From contig JBBQZO010000001.1 in assembly GCA_038207625.1 (NCBI GenBank), positions 1-64,000 on the forward strand: DNA of 64,000 nucleotides, in the 5' to 3' direction. The translations under genes and the position numbers were made by a program. Shown piece by piece: positions 58,269 through 64,000 of the stretch (its first letter is position 1; each line of letters begins with the position of its first letter). The stretch comes from JBBQZO01 sp038207625 (lineage in GTDB: Bacteria; Pseudomonadota; Gammaproteobacteria; Burkholderiales; Burkholderiaceae_D). Under the pieces are notes generated by a model. It was not told the DNA's origin, did not search any database, and saw nothing but the letters and a program-made list of their open reading frames with translations.

Positions 58269-59087
58269 TCAAAAATCGCCCATCTGCTGGGCCTCGGACG
58301 GCGCCATGTAGCGCGCGCAAATGCGCGCCAGCGTGCCGTCGGCGCGCATGTCGCGCATCACGCCTTGCCAGCGCACCGCCGCGTCGGCCGAAAAACGCTT
58401 CTTCGACAGCATCAGGTTGCCGGTCACGCCGCGATCGTTCGGGGCCCAGTCCTCGATGACGACGTCGCGTTCCATGTTCAGTTCCTTGAGCAGCTTGTGG
58501 TAGACATGCGGCTGCGAAAACAAGCCGTCGATGCGCCCCAGCTTGAGTTTGCCGAACAGCAGTCCGACGCTGGCGCTTTCCTGCACGCGCTCGCGTTTGC
58601 GCATCTGCTCAAGCCAGCCATCGAGTTCCGGCTCGTGCTTGAAGCCGCGCACCGCGCCGAACTGCAAGTCTTGCTGCGCGAGGAACGCGTCGGCCCGACG
58701 CGCCGCGCCCACCCGCACCAAGGCGTAATTCTTGACGGCCAGATAGGGCGCAAACCAGGCATAGCGCGCGCGCTCGGCGTTGGCGATCGCCGACGTGGTC
58801 ATGTCCAGGTCGCCATTTTGCATGTCGTTCCAGATGCGCGCGCGCGGCATCGCCTCGGTCACGAACCTGCAGCCGGTGCGTTTGCCCAGTTCAGCGACGA
58901 CATCCTTGTCAATGCCCTGGCCCTGGCCGTCCTTCTCGAAATAGAACAAGCCGAACTCGAAGTAGGCCAGCTTGATCGGCCCGTGGCCGCAATCGAAGGG
59001 CTCCGCCCGCAGCGCGCACGGGCCCGCCCCAAGCGTCAACCCCAGCAGCGCGATGCGGGCGACCCCATAGATAAAGTGGTGTTCCAT
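58269..59087 (-). CDS. Periplasmic solute-binding protein (SBP3-like)
   Basis: 272 residues from ATG 59087 (GGGAG five bases before). A signal peptide (about 1-27, cut near LRAEP) leads a type II periplasmic binding fold: IKLAYFEFGLFYFEKDGQGQGIDKDVV, then MQNGDLDMTTSAIANAERA. Such proteins bind amino acids or related solutes; no transporter genes are next to it. Its partner is the downstream GGDEF gene, 20 bases away. Confidence 0.85.
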   Translation of the reverse strand: MEHHFIYGVARIALLGLTLGAGPCALRAEPFDCGHGPIKLAYFEFGLFYFEKDGQGQGIDKDVVAELGKRTGCRFVTEAMPRARIWNDMQNGDLDMTTSAIANAERARYAWFAPYLAVKNYALVRVGAARRADAFLAQQDLQFGAVRGFKHEPELDGWLEQMRKRERVQESASVGLLFGKLKLGRIDGLFSQPHVYHKLLKELNMERDVVIEDWAPNDRGVTGNLMLSKKRFSADAAVRWQGVMRDMRADGTLARICARYMAPSEAQQMGDF

Positions 59088-59315
59088 ACGCGCTCCCAAG
59101 CCAGCAAAGATGGTGGTTCGACTGGCGATTATAGCAAAACATGTTGTCACAAAACACGATCCATTGCGTCGTCGACGCCCCTTTCCAATCTTACACGAAC
59201 GATCGCGCGGGCCGCTTCGGCGGCGGCGTGCGTGGCGCTATGGCGTGCCGGTGGACGCCACCCCCAACTGACCGTACACTGCCATTTCTAAATCGCGCAC
59301 ACCAAGGACCTTGAG

Positions 59316-59801
59316 ATGGAAGAAGACAATGCAGGATCGATCGGCAAGGGCGCCACGCCGCTCTCGACCAAGTCATGGGTGGCCTACCTGGGCGTGCTGA
59401 CCCTTGCGCTGGTGCTGTTTTTCGGCCTGCTGCCGCTGGCGTTCATGTGGAACCAGATCGCCGCGGCCTGCGTGCTGGTGGTCTCGGCACTGGTGGTCGG
59501 TTACAACTTTCTGATGATCCGTAGCTACCAGCTGTACTACGACGACGTCGGCGTGTGGCTCTATTCGGGCATCCTGCCGTGGAAAAAAGGCGTGACCGGC
59601 GTCAAGTGGCGCGACATGGACGAGGCCACCTTCGAACCGAGCTTTTTCTCCTGGCTGTTCAAGTCCTACTCGGTGCGCGTCGGGCACCGCTTCACCAAGT
59701 CGAGCGAACTGTTCCTGACCAATATGGCGCATGGCAAGGACGTGGTGGTCACGCTCAATGCACATCAGCAGGAAATGATACGCAACAACACGCTGCACTG
59801 A
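59316..59801 (+). CDS. Membrane protein with PH-like domain
   Basis: 161 residues. Two close membrane helices (about 22-43 and 47-67) are followed by a beta-rich domain (about 70-161) resembling bacterial PH domains: YYDDVGVWLYSGILPWKKGV. AAGGACC precedes the ATG. Function unknown. Its stop overlaps the start of a small frame (TGATG). Confidence 0.75.
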   Translation: MEEDNAGSIGKGATPLSTKSWVAYLGVLTLALVLFFGLLPLAFMWNQIAAACVLVVSALVVGYNFLMIRSYQLYYDDVGVWLYSGILPWKKGVTGVKWRDMDEATFEPSFFSWLFKSYSVRVGHRFTKSSELFLTNMAHGKDVVVTLNAHQQEMIRNNTLH

Positions 59802-59920
59802 TGAACGCGCAGCAGCCCCGCGACGTTGTGCGCAGCAAGGGCATGCTGGCGCTGGCGCCGGCATGCCCTTGTTGCGCCGCGGGTCAGGGCGTCAACCCGC
59901 CCAGCGCTTTGCCCGACTAA
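59801..59920 (+). CDS. Possible small protein coupled to the PH-like gene
   Basis: 39 residues, MNAQQPRDVVRSKGM then a Cys-rich ACPCCAAG segment. The ATG overlaps the preceding stop (TGATG), a common coupling signal. A hairpin (59836-59846 with 59861-59871) lies inside it, so the region may instead be a terminator. Reality uncertain. Confidence 0.3.
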   Translation: MNAQQPRDVVRSKGMLALAPACPCCAAGQGVNPPSALPD

Positions 59921-60061
59921 ATGCCAGCCGAGGACATCCGCGCCGCGCAAGCGCTGACGCGGGAACTGGCGCTCACGGCGCTGGGACCGTGGACGGGCAA
60001 ACGAAACCAAGGCGCACGCTTGCGCGTCGCTGCGCTGCGCTGCGATTCGGTGCTAGGCTGA
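59921..60061 (+). CDS. Possible second small protein
   Basis: 46 residues starting directly after the stop of the previous small frame (TAAATG). MPAEDIRAAQALTRELALTA is helical, then a basic stretch. No homologue recognised and no clear binding site; may be chance. The rest of the gap to 60157 shows only the region upstream of the DUF885 gene. Confidence 0.2.
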   Translation: MPAEDIRAAQALTRELALTALGPWTGKRNQGARLRVAALRCDSVLG

Positions 60062-60157
60062 CCGGCCAGACGCGCCGCGTAACGGTGGCCGTCTAGGCGC
60101 AGCGCCTCAAAACGGCTATGATCCACACCTTGCCAAATACTCAAGAGGCTGATTCAG

Positions 60158-62026
60158 ATGATGAAAACCAAGATCGCACTGGCTGTCCTGCTGACGACGT
60201 TTGCGTTGGCGCCCGCCGCCGCGAGCAAACACAAGCACACCGCCAAGTCGGCCCAGTCGAGCAAGACCGGCAAGACCAGCAAGAGCGCCAAAGCGGACAA
60301 GAAGGCCAAGCCGACGGCCGTAAGCGCAGCGGCGGCCGCGCCGGTCGCGACCGAACGGCGCCAGGACCGCAGCTTTGACACGCTGTCGATCAGCTTTCTG
60401 AACGCGCTGTGGCGCATCGACCCGGAGAGCGCGATCAGCGCCGGCAAGTTCGATGGCGCCGCCAAGCTGACCATTCCGGATGCGGCCAGCCGCGGCGTGC
60501 AGCACGCCTTCCAGGAAGAATGGATCCGCAAGTTCGAGGCGCTTGACGTGCGCCAGTTGTCGAGCAAACGGCGCACCGACCTGGCACTGGTCGTCAACAA
60601 GCTCAAGTCGGACCGCTGGTATCTGGACACGTTCCGCGAATACGAATGGAATCCGGCGCTGTACAACATCGCCGGCCCGATCGACGCGGTGCTCACGACC
60701 GAATACGCGGCCAAGCCGCAGCGCCTGCGCACGCTGTTAAAGCGCATTGCCAACGTGCCGGCCTATTTCGAGGCGGCCCACGCCAGCATCCACAATGCCA
60801 CGCGCGAACACACCCAGCTGGCCATCAAGCAGGCGCCGGGCAATCTGCAGATCCTTGACGAGCTCGACAAAGCCGCCCAGGCATCGATCCTGACGGCCGA
60901 CGAAAAGAATCTGTTCACCCAGCGCATCGAGGCCGCGCGCGCCGCCGTCAACGACTACGTGGCCTTCCTGAGCACGCTCGAAACGCTGGTGGCGGCGGAC
61001 CCGAACGCGCGTTCTTTCCGCATCGGCAAGGAGCTGTACGAGGCCAAGTTCGGCTACGACATCCAGTCGGCCAGCACGGCCGAGCAGACCTACCAGAAAG
61101 CGCTGGTCGCGCGCGAGCAGCTGCTGGTGCGCATGAACACGCTGGCCGACGAGCTGTGGAGCAAGACCATGGGCGAGGCGCCCAAGCCTGACGATCGCAA
61201 CAAGAAAATCGGCATGGTGATCGATCAGCTGTCGAGCAAGCACATCGCGCGCGAAGATTTTTTTCCCGAAATCCGGCGCCAGATTCCCCAGTTGCAGGAA
61301 TGGGTCAGCAGCCACAATCTGCTGACGATGGATCCGAAAAAGCCGCTGGTAGTGCGCGAGACGCCGCTGTATGAACGCGGCGTGGCCGGTGCCGGCATCG
61401 AGGCGCCCGGTCCGTATCGGCCGCAGGATCGCACCTACTACAACGTCACCCCGCTCGACGGCGTCTCGCCCGAGCAGGCCGAAAGCAGCCTGCGCGAATA
61501 CAATTACTGGATCCTGCAGATCCTCAACATCCACGAAGCCATACCCGGCCATTACGCGCAACTGGTGTACGCCAACAAGTCGCCATCGATCATCAAATCG
61601 TTGTTCGGCAACGGCGCCATGGTCGAAGGTTGGGCCGTGTATGGCGAACGCATGATGCTTGAATCGGGCTATGGCGACAACGCCCCCGAGATGTGGCTGA
61701 TGTATTCGAAGTGGAACCTGCGCAGCGTCACCAACACCATCCTCGACTACAGCGTGCACGTGCTGGGCATGACCGAGCCGCAGGCGCTCGACCTGCTGCA
61801 GCACCAGGCCTTCCAGACCGAACGCGAAGCGACCGAGAAGTGGCGCCGCGTGCAGCTGACGTCGGTGCAACTGACGAGCTACTTCAGCGGCTACAGTGAA
61901 ATCATGGAACTGCGCGAACAGCGCAAGCAGACGCTGGGCGCCAAGTTCTCGCTGAAGGGTTTTCATGAGCAGTTCCTCAGCTACGGCAGCGCGCCGGTGC
62001 GGGTGATCAAGGATCTGATGCAGTAA
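60158..62026 (+). CDS. DUF885 family exported metallopeptidase-like protein
   Basis: 622 residues. A signal peptide (about 1-23) is followed by a Lys/Ser/Thr linker (24-65). HEAIPGH (459-465) is the likely zinc site of DUF885, and WAVYGERMMLE follows as the conserved Glu-containing helix. The family is related to M3/M32 peptidase folds, and members are thought to be peptidases or similar hydrolases; substrate unknown. Export is supported by the signal. Confidence 0.88.
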   Translation: MMKTKIALAVLLTTFALAPAAASKHKHTAKSAQSSKTGKTSKSAKADKKAKPTAVSAAAAAPVATERRQDRSFDTLSISFLNALWRIDPESAISAGKFDGAAKLTIPDAASRGVQHAFQEEWIRKFEALDVRQLSSKRRTDLALVVNKLKSDRWYLDTFREYEWNPALYNIAGPIDAVLTTEYAAKPQRLRTLLKRIANVPAYFEAAHASIHNATREHTQLAIKQAPGNLQILDELDKAAQASILTADEKNLFTQRIEAARAAVNDYVAFLSTLETLVAADPNARSFRIGKELYEAKFGYDIQSASTAEQTYQKALVAREQLLVRMNTLADELWSKTMGEAPKPDDRNKKIGMVIDQLSSKHIAREDFFPEIRRQIPQLQEWVSSHNLLTMDPKKPLVVRETPLYERGVAGAGIEAPGPYRPQDRTYYNVTPLDGVSPEQAESSLREYNYWILQILNIHEAIPGHYAQLVYANKSPSIIKSLFGNGAMVEGWAVYGERMMLESGYGDNAPEMWLMYSKWNLRSVTNTILDYSVHVLGMTEPQALDLLQHQAFQTEREATEKWRRVQLTSVQLTSYFSGYSEIMELREQRKQTLGAKFSLKGFHEQFLSYGSAPVRVIKDLMQ

Positions 62027-62310
62027 GCGCTGTCCCGCGTGGCTGGCACGTCGGCGCCGCGCCGCCGTGCCAGTGCGCCACCTTCCCCCAAGCGGGCGCG
62101 ACGCCATCGCGCACGTCCTCCCCTTGTTTGCGCGACGCCGTCGCACACACCATTCCCCCTGCCTGCGCGACACCGGCCCCAGCCGCCGACGCGTCCGCCC
62201 ACCTCCGCGCCCGCACGGCGCCAAAAACAATGCCCTACAGAATGTTGTGCCGGGTCAAGACCCACAACTTGGGCTGCGGGTAGGATAGATCTTGTAGTAG
62301 GGCAACACGA
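62027..62310. other. Region upstream of the c-di-GMP riboswitch
   Basis: About 285 bases. The first half is rich in short GCGACGCC-like steps. GGGTCAAGACCC-type inverted bases lie near 62256-62266. The promoter of the pilus operon must lie here, but I find no clear -35/-10 pair. Confidence 0.4.
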
Positions 62311-62391
62311 ACATGGCAAACCTACCGCAAGGTGGCGACGCAAAGCTTCTGGTCTCGGGCACACACGCCCGTGATAGCAGGGCCGCCATGG
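62311..62391 (+). ncRNA. Cyclic-di-GMP class I (GEMM-I) riboswitch
   Basis: All the family marks are in order: GGCAAACC after the P1 strand, a P2 hairpin closed by a GCAA tetraloop (CTACC-GCAA-GGTGG), the conserved GACGCAAAGC, a P3 arm with GGTC...GATAGC (tetraloop receptor), and closing GCCATGG pairing with CATGGC. It ends about 60 bases before the pilin ATG. A short GATGC/GCATC hairpin lies directly before the ribosome binding site, so translational control is plausible. It should link pilus expression to c-di-GMP. Confidence 0.93.
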
Positions 62392-62450
62392 ATTTTCATC
62401 GCGGGCACGCAGACGCTGTGGATGCAGACCCGCATCAACCGGGAAATGAC

Positions 62451-62978
62451 ATGAAAACGCAAACCAACTTCCAGCAACGCTCGTTCAAGCTCGCCGTCCT
62501 GTCTGCATTTGCGCTGGGAACGGCCATCGTCAGCGGCAGCAGCGCGGCGGCGACCGCCACCGGCACCTTCGCCGTCAGCGCGACAGTCACCGCTTCCTGC
62601 ACGGTGACGGGAACGCCGCTGGCGTTCGGTGCCTTCAGCACCTCGGGCGGCAATGTGGACGTGAGCAACAGCCTGAGCGCGACCTGCACCAACGGCAGCG
62701 GTTACACCATCGGCCTGAGCGCGGGTACCACCGCCGGCGCCACCGTCGGCGCGCGCAAGATGATCCATTCGGGCGGCATCAGCACCTTGAACTACAGCCT
62801 GTCGACGGTTTCGGCGGGCGGCACCAACTGGGACGACACGGGCGGCGCCAACGTGGCCGCCGGCACCGGCAATGGCGCCGCGCAAAACATCAGCGTGTTC
62901 GGACGGATACCGAGCGGGCAGACCAGCGCGCTGGCCGGTACCTACTCGGACACCATCACCGCCACCATCACCTTCTGA
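62451..62978 (+). CDS. Csu-type pilin (spore coat U domain)
   Basis: 175 residues. A signal peptide (cleavage near SSAAA, about residues 33-36) leads a spore-coat-U/CsuA-type domain: TVTASCTVTGTPLAFGAF, CTNGSGYTIGLSAG, and the end TYSDTITATITF typical of donor-strand exchange pilins. Two Cys fit the single disulfide. GGGAAAT precedes ATG 62451; upstream in-frame codons belong to the riboswitch, not the protein. It is the first gene of a chaperone/usher operon. Confidence 0.93.
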   Translation: MKTQTNFQQRSFKLAVLSAFALGTAIVSGSSAAATATGTFAVSATVTASCTVTGTPLAFGAFSTSGGNVDVSNSLSATCTNGSGYTIGLSAGTTAGATVGARKMIHSGGISTLNYSLSTVSAGGTNWDDTGGANVAAGTGNGAAQNISVFGRIPSGQTSALAGTYSDTITATITF

Positions 62979-63844
62979 TGAACGCCAGCCTCACTGCAGC
63001 GCGCCGCCTGGTCGGCGGCGCGTACTTGCTGGCCGGCCTGCTGCTGCACGGCGCGGCGACGGCGGGGATATTTTCCGTCAACCCGATCCGTGCGACGCTG
63101 TCGGCCGGCCAGCCGGTGTCCGCGTTCACCGTCACCAACAATGGCGACCAGCCGTCGGTGATCCAGCTCGAGCTGGTCAGCTGGTCGCAGCAGGATGGCC
63201 AGGAGGTGTACGTGCCAACCGCCGACATCCTCGCCACGCCGCCGATCTTCACGGTGCCGCCCGGCGGCTCGCAACTGGTGCGGGTGGGCATGCGGCGCAA
63301 GCCCGATCCCGGCCACGAGCTGACCTACCGCCTGTTTCTGCAGGAAGTGGCCGGGCCGCCGAAACCGGACTTCAACGGCCTGCAAGTGGCGTTGCGCATC
63401 GGCGTGCCGGTGTTTGTGCTGCCGCCCGTGCCCAGCGCGCCGATGTTGCACTGGCAGTCGGCGCGCACGGCCAGCGGCCAGCTCAAGCTGAGCGTGCATA
63501 ACAGCGGCAATGCCCATGTGCAGGTGGCCAACTTCAAGCTGCTCAACGGCGCAGCGCCGCTGCTGACATTGCAGACCGCCGCCTACGTGCTGCAGGGCCA
63601 GCAGCGCAGCTGGATCGTCAAACTGCCGGCGGCGCTGGGTGAAACGCAGCTGACGTTGGCCGCGCGCACCGATAGCGGCGACGTCGAGGCCAGTCTGGCG
63701 ACCCTGGGCGATGACGGTACCAGTGCGGCCAAGCTGGCCGCCCAGACCGACAACGGCACCGGCGCAGCCAAGCTGGCTGCCCGGACCGACAACGACAATG
63801 GCGCCGGCGCCAACGCGCCCAAGCGGGCAACGGAGCACCCTTAG
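62978..63844 (+). CDS. Periplasmic pilus chaperone (PapD/CsuC-like)
   Basis: 288 residues, signal peptide about 1-29. The N-terminal Ig-like chaperone domain has IFSVNPIRATLSAGQ and the PPGGSQLVRVGMRR segment with conserved Arg. The second domain covers about 145-240. The last 50 residues are an unusual Ala/Thr/Asp-rich tail with two copies of an AAKLAA(Q/R)TDN unit. Start overlaps the pilin stop by one base (TGATG). Confidence 0.92.
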   Translation: MNASLTAARRLVGGAYLLAGLLLHGAATAGIFSVNPIRATLSAGQPVSAFTVTNNGDQPSVIQLELVSWSQQDGQEVYVPTADILATPPIFTVPPGGSQLVRVGMRRKPDPGHELTYRLFLQEVAGPPKPDFNGLQVALRIGVPVFVLPPVPSAPMLHWQSARTASGQLKLSVHNSGNAHVQVANFKLLNGAAPLLTLQTAAYVLQGQQRSWIVKLPAALGETQLTLAARTDSGDVEASLATLGDDGTSAAKLAAQTDNGTGAAKLAARTDNDNGAGANAPKRATEHP

Positions 63845-63860
63845 CGGAGGACGACACCGT

Positions 63861-64000
63861 ATGGGGCGCCGCCTTGCCCTGATCGCGCTGCTGCTGGCGG
63901 CGCTGCCCTGCACCTCAGGCGCGGCGCGGGCGGGCGCGCAGGCGACGACGGTGCAAGTCCTGCCGGGCGTGCAGGCGACGACGGCGCAGGCCGAGGCAGG
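63861..64000 (+). CDS. Start of the predicted outer-membrane usher (partial)
   Basis: 46 codons to the right edge. GGAGG lies ten bases before ATG 63861. MGRRLALIALLLAALPC is a signal peptide. The mature part seen is short and Ala/Gln/Thr-rich, so the usher call rests on operon order (pilin, chaperone, usher). Confidence 0.65.
   Translation, partial: MGRRLALIALLLAALPCTSGAARAGAQATTVQVLPGVQATTAQAEA

Noticed and set aside
62313..62450. N-terminal extension of the pilin frame
   Set aside because: These bases are the c-di-GMP riboswitch; signal peptide and ribosome binding site fit ATG 62451.

Overview
The window looks like chromosomal DNA of a high-GC betaproteobacterium, most likely Oxalobacteraceae (Massilia, Duganella or Janthinobacterium type). 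The basis is gene content and protein style: GTP-dependent PckG, an ArgP-type LysR regulator, VF530, DUF4404, a YgiQ radical SAM enzyme, a hemE/priA pair and Csu-type pili. This is inference; no database was searched. Most of the window is ordinary core chromosome. No phage, integrase, transposase gene or CRISPR array was seen.

Layout. 1-1176: start of a highly repetitive protein running off the left edge. 1.7-5.4 kb: ssb and uvrA, divergent. 5.4-7.5 kb: a P-loop protein, a secreted metallo-beta-lactamase-fold hydrolase and its divergent MerR regulator. 7.7-10.9 kb: pckG and a 2-hydroxyacid dehydrogenase, followed by a REP-like palindrome. 11-15.5 kb: an unknown protein, a small asparaginase-domain protein, rdgC, dinB with an SOS box, and an AhpD-like protein. 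15.5-15.9 kb: tRNA-Val and tRNA-Asp with promoter and terminator. 16-17.7 kb: a two-gene ABC exporter. 17.9-25.4 kb: an RCC1-repeat lipoprotein, ygiQ, small DUF proteins and dcp. 25.7-30.6 kb: an OafA-type acyltransferase, a TMEM175-type channel, yciH, a GNAT enzyme and slyX. 30.6-39.4 kb: a serralysin-like RTX protease, rep, an oxidoreductase/LysR pair, DUF1003, DUF1857 and a degenerate HD-GYP protein. 39.6-46.1 kb: a dihydrolipoyl-dehydrogenase-like enzyme, argP, priA and hemE. 46.3-49.3 kb: an operon of a GntR regulator, a polytopic membrane protein, a signal peptidase and a fatty acid hydroxylase. 49.2-56.3 kb: an alpha/beta hydrolase, then an S9 peptidase overlapping a giant SNF2 ATPase. 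56.5-59.1 kb: a periplasmic solute-binding protein with a GGDEF protein. 59.3-62 kb: a PH-like membrane protein and a DUF885 peptidase. 62.3-64 kb: a class I cyclic-di-GMP riboswitch in front of a Csu-type pilin, chaperone and (partial) usher operon.

Three themes stand out. First, DNA maintenance genes are frequent (ssb, uvrA, rdgC, dinB, rep, priA, SNF2). The gene-free 745 bp between priA and hemE holds four full-consensus DnaA boxes and three near-matches, next to overlapping palindromes and an AT-rich stretch. Second, cyclic-di-GMP signalling recurs: a GGDEF protein with an intact motif, an HD-GYP protein that lost its HD dyad, and a c-di-GMP riboswitch on a pilus operon. Third, several regulator/target units carry visible operators (MerR/hydrolase, LysR/oxidoreductase, ArgP, GntR operon, LexA/dinB).
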